Shown: one piece after another, positions 7,150-14,807 of the stretch | How positions within the stretch are numbered: the stretch's first letter is position 1 | Layout of the letters: each line of letters starts with the position of its first letter | Source: an uncultured Oscillospiraceae bacterium | GTDB lineage: Bacteria > Bacillota > Clostridia > Oscillospirales > Acutalibacteraceae | Length of the DNA: 18,794 nt | NCBI GenBank assembly: GCA_900555545.1 | Contig: USLQ01000001.1 | Location: 1-18,794 of the forward strand | Direction: 5' to 3' | Notes under the pieces: generated by a model | Database searches by the model: none | The model's input: only the letters and a program-made list of their open reading frames with translations | What the model was told of the DNA's origin: nothing | Position numbers and translations under genes: made by a program

Positions 7150-10044
7150 TTACTTCTGCCAATCCCAGTTGTAGAAGCGAACCTTTACCGGATCAGAAAA
7201 ATGTTCCTTGCCATCCATATCGCACACGACAGCCTGAACCCAGAAAGAACGTGGGCCGACGCCAAACGTCGGGCGAATTACTGCGGTCTCTCCATCCGTT
7301 GCGCCGTCGAATTTTGCCTCGGGCTCATCGATGGACCAATTCGCAGCCCGCCATTCGATGCTCTTATACTCGACATCCTGGCCGCCGTTGATCTGAACCT
7401 TCAGTTCAACCGTCTGGCTGGTCCAAGTCTTTGTCCAGGGGGTCTTGTGATAGATGACCTCACCGGACAATTCATCCCCAGAGCTTGTCGGGATAATGGA
7501 GACACTGGTAATCTCAGGGACACCGGCATATTCCAAATACAGTGCATACAACGTATCGTATGCCGCATCTACCGTTGCCTGAGTTGCAAACTCGTCGGAA
7601 CTTACTTTCTGAGCGTTAGTAAGCGCCTCCTGAATCAGCGTCTCTTCCACTGCAGTAAGATCGAGAGCCTCCACCTTTTGGATCAGAGCGTTGAGTGCCG
7701 ACTTATCCGCACGAACGGAAACTGTACACTGACTGGTAAATCCGCCATCCTTCGTAGTAACGGTAATGATTGCATCGCCGGGGGCAATACCTGTTACAAG
7801 ACCGTTCGCATCGACGGTGGCGACTGCCGGATCACTACTCACCCAAGTGACATCCTTGACCGTAGCATCGCCCGGCTGAACGTTTGCTGTGAGCTGAGAC
7901 ATAGAACCCTCGTTCAGGGCAAGATCGGACTGATCGAGAGCGACGCCCGTGACGTGTACAGCCGCCTCGGTAAAGGTCACACGAATCGTGTCAGATACGG
8001 CCGGGTTATCTACGGAAGTCGCGGTGATATTCGCGCTGGCCGGGAGTGGGCGGATAAGAGGCATTACATTGTAGGAGACAACCCCATTCGCATCAACCGT
8101 GATATTTTTATTATCACTCGACCATGTGACCGCCTTGTTGGTGGCAGTATCCGGTGTGACTGTAGCGGTCAGCTGCGTAGAACCATTCCCAAAGCCAGCC
8201 GTAGTCTCAACCTCCACGATTGTCTCGTCCGGCTGATCGATTGTCAGACCTTCAACCGCCTCATGGACGGTGATATCCATTGAGTATACAATGTCGTTAT
8301 TACGATCGGAACGCAGATAAAGTGTCGTTGTTCCGCCTCCGACCGCCGCAATCTGGAAAGTCCCTTCTGTATTCCACGCCAACCATTTGTCGGAATTGAT
8401 GCTATTGCCGCCACTGACAGCAATAATGCCATTGTTGGCATTGCCGCTCCAGTTGATAGTGCCATCCGGCATCAGAATACCAATAGTTGCGTATCTGGCA
8501 GCAATATCCAAGGTAACTGGATACACCCTAAAAGTATAGTATCCGGTCTCACCCTTTTCCAAGTAATCTGAGCCAACAAATTCAATATCAGTAGGCGAGA
8601 CGGTGTTGTCCGACCTCACCCATCCGTATTTGCTCACTGTTTTACCATCGACTGTCGCACTAATGGTAAATTCACTTGCAACAAACAACTCCTCTGCGCC
8701 ACGCACCGTCAACTTACCTGTACTGTCTACAACAGCAACATTACGATTGCTGGAATCCCACTGAATATCTTCGGGTCCAACAACAGCACCCTCGGGCTGA
8801 ATGTTACCGATTGTCAGATAGCGCGTAGCGTTGAGCAGGCTGCTGACATTCTCCGTATCACCAATAATCTCAAAGTTCTCGACGGCCAGCTGATCCACGA
8901 TCTCCACGGTAACAGTATCGTTAATTGTGAACTGCAGAACCCAATTCGCGACTTGGGAGACAATTTCCTGCATCTTCTGCGCATCGTCGCCGGTACCTGC
9001 ATCCACAACACCCTGAACAATACCGATGATCAGATCAATCGCACCGGAGGTCAGACTGTCGCCAAACATGTAGACGAGCAGATCCTTCAATCCGTCTGCC
9101 GCATTGGCAATATCACCGATTGTCCCAAGGTACTCCTCAATCTTGTCCATCAGGCCCTGTACATCCGGCGAGGCAGTGATGCGCACCGTGCCCGGCTCGT
9201 TAAAGGTGACTACATTGTTCTCATCGATGGTGGCGATATCCGACTCAATCGGGAGCCAGCCGCCAAGATACAACTTTTCTACCTTCCAATCGACACCCAT
9301 ATTCAAGCGCAGAGGAGTTGTGATAGCACCCAGTTTCACCTGGTAGCCCTTCTCCACCACAGCCGGAATCGCTTCGTGATTGGTGATATACGTTCCATTC
9401 GGGATAACAAGCGCAAGCGGATTGTCATCCTTGTTGACGCCAACCCATGTGTTATCGGAAGCAAGCGTATTGCCTTCAGCATCAACGAGTGTAGCGGTAA
9501 TTTCTACCTTTGTCTCGTTAATCATGGACTGGAGCGGATTGAGCAGCGTATTCGCTGCGTTCTCTCCCAAAACTGGATCAAGAACAAGATGGAACGCACT
9601 CATCATCGTCTCGGGATCGTCAATCCCCGGAGTATTGCTGACGGTGTTCGTCAAGGAGTCAGCAAGACCGGGACCAATCAGCCACAGCGGACGGATATTT
9701 TCGTCAATCCAGGCTAAAATCACCGGACGTTTAGAGGCGTCACGGCCCGTAACCAACCCATTCTCATCGACATATGCAGCATAGGGTGCGGCAGAGTCCC
9801 ATACCACGCTGCTACCCTCCGGCAGCACCTCACTACCACCGTAACGAACGGAAAGCTGCTTACTTTCACTCTCCTTGAGGTAAAATCCCTCATCAGAGAC
9901 TGGAGCAGCCCCATCGTAGATTTCCAGTGTCCCCGGCTCTGCCGCGGCGTCATCGGCCGCGAAGACGGATGCCGGAACCACTGCGGTGCACAGCATCACT
10001 GCACTGAGCAGTGCACTGAGCCACCGTTTGGTCTTCTTTTGCAT
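7150..10044 (-). CDS. Large exported Big_2/FIVAR Ig-like protein
   Basis: The 964-residue product has a clear signal peptide (KKTKRWLS, a hydrophobic core, then VFAADD near 28-32). Ig-like units of the Big_2 type are visible. The best is at about 698-777 (VTWVSSDPAVATVDANGLVTG). A second (about 599-691) is broken by an insert PLIRPLPAS, and weaker ones lie near 60-115, 250-292, 385-475 and 484-594. A helical FIVAR-like stretch (about 780-838, DKSALNALIQKVEAL) is followed by a final beta-sandwich. Residues 293-375 form an unusual hydrophobic, mostly helical insert. No LPXTG, NxTG, SH3b or SLH anchor is seen at the C-terminus, so attachment is unclear. The start is fixed by the signal peptide; AAGGAG (10058-10063) sits rather far away, 13 nt upstream. 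Such proteins usually serve adhesion or form a scaffold. No enzymatic motif was found. Confidence 0.85.
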   Translation of the reverse strand: MQKKTKRWLSALLSAVMLCTAVVPASVFAADDAAAEPGTLEIYDGAAPVSDEGFYLKESESKQLSVRYGGSEVLPEGSSVVWDSAAPYAAYVDENGLVTGRDASKRPVILAWIDENIRPLWLIGPGLADSLTNTVSNTPGIDDPETMMSAFHLVLDPVLGENAANTLLNPLQSMINETKVEITATLVDAEGNTLASDNTWVGVNKDDNPLALVIPNGTYITNHEAIPAVVEKGYQVKLGAITTPLRLNMGVDWKVEKLYLGGWLPIESDIATIDENNVVTFNEPGTVRITASPDVQGLMDKIEEYLGTIGDIANAADGLKDLLVYMFGDSLTSGAIDLIIGIVQGVVDAGTGDDAQKMQEIVSQVANWVLQFTINDTVTVEIVDQLAVENFEIIGDTENVSSLLNATRYLTIGNIQPEGAVVGPEDIQWDSSNRNVAVVDSTGKLTVRGAEELFVASEFTISATVDGKTVSKYGWVRSDNTVSPTDIEFVGSDYLEKGETGYYTFRVYPVTLDIAARYATIGILMPDGTINWSGNANNGIIAVSGGNSINSDKWLAWNTEGTFQIAAVGGGTTTLYLRSDRNNDIVYSMDITVHEAVEGLTIDQPDETIVEVETTAGFGNGSTQLTATVTPDTATNKAVTWSSDNKNITVDANGVVSYNVMPLIRPLPASANITATSVDNPAVSDTIRVTFTEAAVHVTGVALDQSDLALNEGSMSQLTANVQPGDATVKDVTWVSSDPAVATVDANGLVTGIAPGDAIITVTTKDGGFTSQCTVSVRADKSALNALIQKVEALDLTAVEETLIQEALTNAQKVSSDEFATQATVDAAYDTLYALYLEYAGVPEITSVSIIPTSSGDELSGEVIYHKTPWTKTWTSQTVELKVQINGGQDVEYKSIEWRAANWSIDEPEAKFDGATDGETAVIRPTFGVGPRSFWVQAVVCDMDGKEHFSDPVKVRFYNWDWQK

Positions 10045-10116
10045 AACACTATCACTTCTCCTTCTTTTTTGAGATGGATCGAATTCCTTGAAGAATCCAT
10101 CATCTATAATAAATAA

Positions 10117-10145
10117 ACTGTATCACCAATTCTGAATTAAGTCAA
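10117..10145 (-). promoter_or_regulatory. Candidate promoter of the Big_2 protein gene
   Basis: On the minus strand TTGACT (10140-10145), 17 bp, then TACAGT (10117-10122) preceded by TGA, giving an extended -10. The -10 is only 4/6 to consensus. The 5' leader would be about 65 nt. Confidence 0.5.
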
Positions 10146-10156
10146 TGCATATTGAC
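10141..10156. repeat. Inverted repeat GTCAAT-N4-ATTGAC over the -35
   Basis: Two perfect 6-bp arms (10141-10146 and 10151-10156) flank GCAT. The left arm overlaps the -35 of the Big_2 promoter, a usual place for a repressor operator. No regulator gene is nearby. Confidence 0.4.
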
Positions 10157-10450
10157 GGATAATCAAGCACTTTCTTACAAAACTCTTAAATGTATAAAAA
10201 TGTTATTTATCATTTGTCTATTATAGATTAAAAATTCTGTATTTGCGTTCTATCCTGCAACATATAGGATCAGATGTGTTGAATAAAAGTAAGATCCACG
10301 CTCGATTTCGACATATATTTTTACAAAAATGAGGCGTTTGGGCACAAAACCAATTTTCGCTCTGCACTGGATCGTATTAAAAATTGGGAAAGATGAATAC
10401 TTTATCCCACACTATTCTGCCCCCCGTCCGTCAAAAAAATGATTTTCCGC

Positions 10451-10465
10451 ATCCATAGCATGGAT
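10451..10465. repeat. Inverted repeat ATCCAT-AGC-ATGGAT upstream of the transporter promoter
   Basis: Two perfect 6-bp arms flank AGC and end 3 bp before the -35 (10469). It could be a regulator site for the transporter. It does not look like a Pho box, which consists of direct TT(A/T/C)ACA repeats. Confidence 0.35.
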
Positions 10466-10468
10466 TCC

Positions 10469-10497
10469 TTGCAGTTTGCGTCATTTCGATTTATAAT
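10469..10497 (+). promoter_or_regulatory. Sigma-A promoter of the phosphate transporter gene
   Basis: TTGCAG (10469-10474), 17 bp, then a perfect TATAAT (10492-10497). The start codon lies about 50 bp downstream. Confidence 0.75.
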
Positions 10498-10546
10498 AAC
10501 CCTATGAAGAAAAACATATAAAAAAGATGAATATGGGGGAAAACGA

Positions 10547-12172
10547 GTGGACTATTATAAAATCGTAACCGGCCTGCTTGGTGGACTGGCGCTCTTCCTG
10601 ATCGGTATGCAGATGATGAGCACCGGATTAGAGGCCGCCGCCGGGAATAAAATGAAGCGAATCCTTGAAAAGCTGACCTCCAATCGATTCCTTGGCGTGA
10701 TTGTCGGCGCCGCTATCACAGCGGTAATCCAGTCCTCATCCGCTACGACGGTAATGGTTGTAGGATTTGTCAACTCACGGCTGATGACGCTCAATCAGGC
10801 CGTATGGGTAATTATGGGCGCCAATATCGGTACAACCATCACCGGCCAGCTAATCGCACTGGACGTAGGTGAAATTGCCCCGTTGATCGCCTTTGTGGGT
10901 GTGGCGCTGATCGTATTTATCAAGCGCGACTCCATCCACCATTATGGCCAGATCCTCGCAGGGCTTGGGATGCTGTTCATCGGTATGGATATGATGAGCA
11001 GCGCGATGCTACCGCTGCGTGAATCCGAAGCCTTTGTCAATATTATGACACAATTCTCCAACCCACTGCTCGGGATTCTGGTCGGCGCAGGCTTTACCGC
11101 CCTGATCCAATCCTCTTCCGCCTCCGTCGGAATCCTGCAGGCGTTGGCAATCAGCGGTGTGATTGGGCTGCCAAATGCCGTGTATGTACTCTTTGGCCAA
11201 AATATTGGCACCTGCATTACCGCAGTGCTCGCCTCCATCGGAACAAGCCGCAACGCCAAGCGCACCACCATTGTGCACTTGATGTTCAATATTATCGGCA
11301 CTGTATTGTTCACCCTGATCTGCTACTTCACCCCGCTGACATCGTTTGTGGAGTCCTGGACACCGGACAATGCCGCCGCGCAGATCGCCAATATGCACAC
11401 CCTGTTCAACGTGGTAACAACGTTACTGCTGCTCCCCTTTGGCAATCAACTTGCCAAACTGGTGGTCAAGCTCCTGCCGGATCGGGTATCCGACAAAAAG
11501 GATGGCCCCTATCTCAAGTATATCAAGCCTATTGATGCAACGCAGGAATACCATATTGGTACTTCCGCAATCGCCATTGGAAGTACGCGGCTGGAACTCA
11601 CCCGGATGCTGCATAAGGTACAAAATAATGTGGACCTGAGTTACCGCTGTGTATTGGACGGGACCTCACGCCACCTGAAAGAAGTGGAAGATGTGGAGGA
11701 TTCCATCGATTACCTGAATGCACAGATCTCCGACTATATTTCTCACATCATTGCCCACGAGTCAAACGAGAAGGACTCCGAGGTTATCAGCTCTTTCTTT
11801 AAGATCTCGGGCAATTTGGAGCGCATTGGCGACCATGCAATGAACATCAGCGAATACACCAAGCGGATGGAATCAAAAGGGATTACATTCTCCAAGGAGG
11901 AACGTGCTGAAATTGGACAGATGCGCGATATCTGCATTCAGGCATTGGGACTGCTGGGCAAACTGGAGCCTCTCAGCATGGAAACCTTTGATAAAATCGT
12001 AGATGCAGAGCAGAAAATTGATGATATGACCGCACAGTTCCGCCACAATCAGCTGAAGCGGATGCGTGCGGGCACCTGCACCAACGAGGCCTCCGTCCTC
12101 TATGCGGAAATGCTCACAGACTTTGAACGTATGGGCGACCACATTCTCAACATCGGTGAATCGCTGCTGTAA
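10547..12172 (+). CDS. Na+/phosphate cotransporter family protein with PhoU-like C-terminal domain
   Basis: This 541-residue membrane protein has two inverted Na/Pi-cotransporter repeats (about 8-150 and 165-310). Each carries the substrate-site signature: QSSSATT (62-68) followed by GANIGTTITG, and QSSSASV (188-194) followed by GQNIGTCITA. About eight or nine hydrophobic segments can be seen. The cytoplasmic tail (about 340-541) is a helical PhoU-like domain with the twin motifs ERIGDHAMNI (425-434) and ERMGDHILNI (527-536), which bind metal clusters in PhoU proteins. This is the YjbB/NptA-type layout of bacterial PNaS transporters. It should move phosphate across the cytoplasmic membrane, with the tail sensing or gating. 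Direction cannot be told; E. coli YjbB exports. The start is GTG with GGGGG (10535-10539) 7 nt upstream. No pst or pho genes are nearby. Confidence 0.92.
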   Translation: MDYYKIVTGLLGGLALFLIGMQMMSTGLEAAAGNKMKRILEKLTSNRFLGVIVGAAITAVIQSSSATTVMVVGFVNSRLMTLNQAVWVIMGANIGTTITGQLIALDVGEIAPLIAFVGVALIVFIKRDSIHHYGQILAGLGMLFIGMDMMSSAMLPLRESEAFVNIMTQFSNPLLGILVGAGFTALIQSSSASVGILQALAISGVIGLPNAVYVLFGQNIGTCITAVLASIGTSRNAKRTTIVHLMFNIIGTVLFTLICYFTPLTSFVESWTPDNAAAQIANMHTLFNVVTTLLLLPFGNQLAKLVVKLLPDRVSDKKDGPYLKYIKPIDATQEYHIGTSAIAIGSTRLELTRMLHKVQNNVDLSYRCVLDGTSRHLKEVEDVEDSIDYLNAQISDYISHIIAHESNEKDSEVISSFFKISGNLERIGDHAMNISEYTKRMESKGITFSKEERAEIGQMRDICIQALGLLGKLEPLSMETFDKIVDAEQKIDDMTAQFRHNQLKRMRAGTCTNEASVLYAEMLTDFERMGDHILNIGESLL

Positions 12173-12192
12173 ATTTCACCAACAATATCATC

Positions 12193-12240
12193 CCCCCACT
12201 CTCCCGGCCAATCCGGTTGCCGTGCGTGTGGGGGTGTTTT
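12193..12240 (+). terminator. Terminator after the phosphate transporter
   Basis: CCCCCAC (12193-12199) pairs with GTGGGGG (12228-12234). A GC-rich inner loop separates the arms, and TG plus four T residues follow. It begins 20 bp after the stop. Confidence 0.65.
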
Positions 12241-12401
12241 ATGATACAAACTTCTCCTGTGCCCTCCAATGCTTCCCTAATGGAAATGCTGATTGGAACA
12301 AGATGCAGTCCACGACGGGGCTGGAGTTATCATTATAGGGTTTACAAATTTTCCTTTTCACCTTGTACCCCGCAAGGAGCTACTACCCCAGATAAGCAGA
12401 G

Positions 12402-12436
12402 AGCGCCCCCTCACACCTTACGGCGGAGGGGGCGCT
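12402..12436. terminator. GC-rich hairpin downstream of the NTGD surface protein
   Basis: An 11-bp stem (12402-12412 with 12426-12436) has a 13-nt loop and lies 28 bp beyond the stop of the minus-strand gene. It lacks a good T run on either side, so termination is inferred from its position. Between 12241 and 12400 I see nothing recognisable. Confidence 0.5.
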
Positions 12437-12463
12437 GCTATAGATGCGGCACGGATCACTAGA

Positions 12464-14452
12464 TCATCCGGCCTGTTTGTTTACTTCTTTTTCCGAGTCA
12501 GAATGACTACCGCACCGGCTGAGAGCCGCTGCACCGGCAACAGCTGTGAGAACCGCATCCCCGGTATTGACGCTGTTCCCACTGTCTGAAGTGTTTGCCG
12601 ATCCGCCATTCGCCGCTGTGGTCGTTGGGGCCGCTGTAGAGGGCTGCTCGCCAGAGGGCTTCTCATCAGATGACACAGGCTCCGTGGTTCCCTCAGGGGC
12701 TGTAGAGTCTGTTTCATCGGTGGGATCGGTAATGTCCGTAGGTTCGGTTGTATCCTCGGGCTCGGTGGTATCTGTCGGATCCGTTGTATCCTCGGGCTCA
12801 GTGGTATCCGTCGGATCCGTCGTATCCTCGGGCTCAGTAGTATCTGTGGGTTCTGTCGTATCCTCAGGTTCTGTCGTATCCGTAGATTCCTCCGGTTGTG
12901 TAGATTCTTCCGGATCCGTCGGATCTACCGGTGCTACATCACCCACCGCGTCGATGTAGAGAAGCACACTGCTGGACCAGGAGGCATCAATTGTCAGATA
13001 CGACGTATTTCCGTAGGCAACGGTATCCTCCTGCCCGTCGATACCCTCCAGGGTGACTCCGCCCTGATAGACATCGGCTGTAGACCACTGTGTAACCTCT
13101 TTTCCATCGGTACAGATAGCCGTCAGGGAGACACGCGTGTCCGTGGGGATAATGATACTCTCATAGTTGGATGCGCCAACATCTTTAAAAGTACCAAGCA
13201 CATCATAGGTGTAAGTCTCCGTCTGGCCGGTTTTCGGGTTCAGGGCATCAAAGGATACCGTGTAACCCTCGACCGTATTTTGGATCCCGCCCCACGGCCG
13301 CCGGGCAATGGACAGATTGTCATAATTCTGGAATGTCCACAGATAGATCTTCAGAACGTTATCATAGTCGCGGTCCGCATTGAGCGCGCCGACAATGCTG
13401 AGGTAACCAGTTGTCTGATCCCAAGTGGAGCCGGCATTTTTCGTATTGAAATCATATCCGGCGGTTACATCCGCACCGATTCCAACATGATAGTAATAGC
13501 CATCCGCCGGGGTAAAATTGAGGCAATCAATTTCACCGCTCCGGACGCGAAGCTGATCCGTCACAAACTCCTGCTGGCCGTTGACATAAACCTCTACAGT
13601 CAGATTATAGCCGCTGCCGGTCGGATTTTTGTACTCCAGCAGGCCAAAGCCCGTGTTGATCTGCGTGTCGCTCAAGTTGGTCCCCATGCAATCCTCGCAC
13701 GTGCAATCAACTGGGCAGTCACAACCGCCTGCACACAGGCAGGTATCCCTGCCGCAGCCACAGACGGGGGGCAGATCAATTGTGAGATCGCGGTTGGTCA
13801 ACTGATCCAACACGTTCGCCGGGCTCATTGTGACAGCACTCTTGAACAGCGTCGTATTTGGAGTAAACCAATACTGGCTGGTATGCATGGTATTGGTCAA
13901 ATCCTTAGGCGTATTGACCCGCTGGGTCCACTTCTCCTCCCCGTTGACACGGATTGTCACCTGACGTGTAAATGCGGAAGTGTCGGCATTGGCCTTGGAC
14001 CAGGAGAACGTGCCAAAAGCAGTCTCCCCATCCGTGATGGCAATATCGTCCTTCGTTTTCTCCGTGGCGATGTTGATCACGGCCGTATAGCTGGAATCAC
14101 TGCCAAAATATGTCAGCCGATAGCGCTCTCCGCTCTCGACAACCGAGACACGAGAACCCTCGACAAACACATCGTACCCATCCGCCTTGACCGTAATCTC
14201 GGCATCTGTCGCCGGAAGGCCCTCTACCGTTCTTTCGGCCACCTGTTCCCCGTTGACTACCACTTGGAAAGTGACCTCCTTGGGTAGTAGGGCATCGCTG
14301 CTCTCATCTACCGAAACGGAAATCCCCGTCTCCGGATCGCTGTAGACTTCTTCGTGAACCGCTGCGAATACTGCCAGGGGCAGCATTGCCAGCAGCAGGG
14401 CTGCTGCTGCCGTGATGGAAACGGCCTTTTTCACGTGTATCTTTCGTTTCAT
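12464..14452 (-). CDS. Exported surface protein with Cys-rich cluster and TTEPEDTT repeats; anchor frameshifted
   Basis: The 662-residue product starts with a signal peptide (MKRKIHVKKAVS, hydrophobic core, VFAAV near 28-32). A beta-rich region (about 35-225) leads to a cluster of nine cysteines in 25 residues (231-255). More beta-rich sequence (about 260-505) follows, then an acidic Thr/Pro/Glu stalk (about 508-610) with four copies of a 12-residue unit. The C-terminus has NTGD (629-632), a sortase-like motif common in gut Firmicutes, and a hydrophobic stretch. The frame then breaks after about residue 644 into a polar, Arg/Ser/Lys-containing tail. In another frame the stretch continues as SAGAVVILTRKKK and stops at 12481, the expected membrane span plus basic tail. 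As written the protein would be released rather than anchored. GGAGG (14460-14464) is 7 nt before ATG. A strong promoter lies about 165 bp upstream, leaving a long leader. Function unknown; probably a surface adhesin or metal-binding wall protein. Confidence 0.85.
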   Translation of the reverse strand: MKRKIHVKKAVSITAAAALLLAMLPLAVFAAVHEEVYSDPETGISVSVDESSDALLPKEVTFQVVVNGEQVAERTVEGLPATDAEITVKADGYDVFVEGSRVSVVESGERYRLTYFGSDSSYTAVINIATEKTKDDIAITDGETAFGTFSWSKANADTSAFTRQVTIRVNGEEKWTQRVNTPKDLTNTMHTSQYWFTPNTTLFKSAVTMSPANVLDQLTNRDLTIDLPPVCGCGRDTCLCAGGCDCPVDCTCEDCMGTNLSDTQINTGFGLLEYKNPTGSGYNLTVEVYVNGQQEFVTDQLRVRSGEIDCLNFTPADGYYYHVGIGADVTAGYDFNTKNAGSTWDQTTGYLSIVGALNADRDYDNVLKIYLWTFQNYDNLSIARRPWGGIQNTVEGYTVSFDALNPKTGQTETYTYDVLGTFKDVGASNYESIIIPTDTRVSLTAICTDGKEVTQWSTADVYQGGVTLEGIDGQEDTVAYGNTSYLTIDASWSSSVLLYIDAVGDVAPVDPTDPEESTQPEESTDTTEPEDTTEPTDTTEPEDTTDPTDTTEPEDTTDPTDTTEPEDTTEPTDITDPTDETDSTAPEGTTEPVSSDEKPSGEQPSTAAPTTTAANGGSANTSDSGNSVNTGDAVLTAVAGAAALSRCGSHSDSEKEVNKQAG
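12481..12526 (-). pseudogene. Displaced membrane-anchor tail of the NTGD surface protein
   Basis: In the shifted frame this stretch encodes SAGAVVILTRKKK and a TAA (12481-12483). Joined to the upstream NTGDAVLTAVAGAAAL it forms a normal NxTG-hydrophobic-basic sorting signal. The break is at GCTCTCAGCC (minus strand, 12517-12526). One more CT unit would give GCT CTC TCA GCC and restore the frame, for a product of about 657 residues. Confidence 0.75.
12737..12880 (-). repeat. Four tandem 36-bp repeats (DTTEPEDTT[D/E]PT stalk)
   Basis: The repeats cover residues 525-572 of the surface protein: four exact 12-residue periods with only D/E changes at position 10. The DNA copies differ mainly at third codon positions. 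The unit makes an extended acidic stalk that would carry the folded part away from the wall. Confidence 0.85.
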
Positions 14453-14518
14453 TTATAAACCTCCATTCTAACATGCATTTTTTCAACAAGAAGTTTTTAC
14501 CTGACGACCACTCAGGGT

Positions 14519-14563
14519 GCCAATAGACATAACGCTGCCGTGCATGCAGCGCCTGTCATAGGC
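14519..14563 (-). promoter_or_regulatory. Structured leader hairpin of the surface protein mRNA
   Basis: On the minus strand, CGCTGC (14546-14551) and GCAGCG (14533-14538) form a perfect 6-bp stem with a 7-nt loop. It is extended outward by GACA/TGTC and GCC-AT/AT-GGC with small internal loops, about 15 pairs in all. It fits no riboswitch consensus I recognise. It may stabilise the mRNA or regulate it. Confidence 0.4.
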
Positions 14564-14617
14564 TCAATTCGCCTCCTCCTGACTTACCGTACGAAAAAAT
14601 TAACAAATTCCGCTTTT

Positions 14618-14646
14618 ATTTTAATATTTGACAAAAGATTTGTCAA
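14618..14646 (-). promoter_or_regulatory. Near-consensus promoter of the NTGD surface protein
   Basis: On the minus strand a perfect TTGACA (14641-14646), 17 bp, then TAAAAT (14618-14623). The predicted start of transcription is near 14610, about 160 nt before the ATG. Confidence 0.8.
14628..14646. repeat. Perfect 19-bp palindrome TTGACAAA-AGA-TTTGTCAA (candidate operator)
   Basis: Two perfect 8-bp arms flank 3 bp. The site covers the whole -35 and much of the spacer of the promoter at 14618-14646, so a dimeric regulator bound here would block RNA polymerase. Confidence 0.6.
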
Positions 14647-14743
14647 CATCCATCTATTTCCTGTCCCAATATAGTCTAACACAATGGCATGTAAATATTC
14701 CCACAATTGTCACAATCATCCGAGGGGATACATGTTTTTGGAA

Positions 14744-14778
14744 TAAAACAGGAGGCAGGTGCTAAGCCTGCCCCCCTG
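14744..14778 (-). terminator. Terminator of the lactaldehyde reductase gene
   Basis: On the minus strand CAGGGGGGCAGG (14767-14778) pairs with CCTGCCTCCTG (14749-14759), with one bulge and a 7-nt loop. TTTTA follows (14744-14748). It starts 29 bp after the stop. Confidence 0.8.
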
Positions 14779-14807
14779 CTGTAATATCGGCATAAATCCA
14801 ATATGCA

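Larger units (their letters stand above)
10045..10546. other. AT-rich intergenic region between divergent genes
   Basis: These 502 bp separate the starts of the Big_2 protein (-) and the phosphate transporter (+). The left end holds the Big_2 promoter with an inverted repeat over its -35. The right end holds the transporter promoter with another inverted repeat just upstream. A 7-bp inverted repeat GATGGAT (10073-10079)/ATCCATC (10095-10101) lies in the predicted 5' leader of the Big_2 mRNA. The middle, about 10160-10440, is AT-rich; I see no gene, RNA or clear site in it. Confidence 0.6.
14453..14807. other. Intergenic region with long leader, promoter and terminator
   Basis: These 355 bp hold, from right to left, the terminator of the lactaldehyde reductase gene (about 14744-14778), the promoter of the surface protein with a palindrome on it (14618-14646), and a leader of about 160 nt. 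In the leader a 45-nt hairpin (14519-14563) and a small CCTGA/TCAGG hairpin near 14500-14517 are visible. No small ORF with a ribosome binding site was found. Confidence 0.6.

Noticed and set aside
7201..8283. 360-codon + strand frame opposite the Big_2 protein
   Set aside because: Antisense shadow; the minus-strand protein has a signal peptide and Big_2 motifs.
12217..12462. Small + strand ORF between the transporter and the surface protein
   Set aside because: No ribosome binding site; it runs through two hairpins, and its Arg/Cys-rich end comes from hairpin sequence.
12620..12660. LPXTG sorting motif in the surface protein tail
   Set aside because: No LPxTG is present; the nearest signal is NTGD at residues 629-632.
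12737..12880. CRISPR-like repeat array
   Set aside because: The 36-bp units are contiguous without spacers, differ at third codon positions, and encode a protein stalk.
12546..12959. Ser/Val/Gly repeat protein on the + strand
   Set aside because: It is the reverse reading of the TTEPEDTT stalk repeats and lacks a start signal.
12896..14287. 463-codon + strand frame opposite the NTGD surface protein
   Set aside because: Antisense shadow with no recognisable motif or start signal.
14519..14563. Known riboswitch (cyclic-di-GMP or similar) in the leader
   Set aside because: The conserved loops and receptor of the cyclic-di-GMP classes I know are not seen; only a hairpin is supported.
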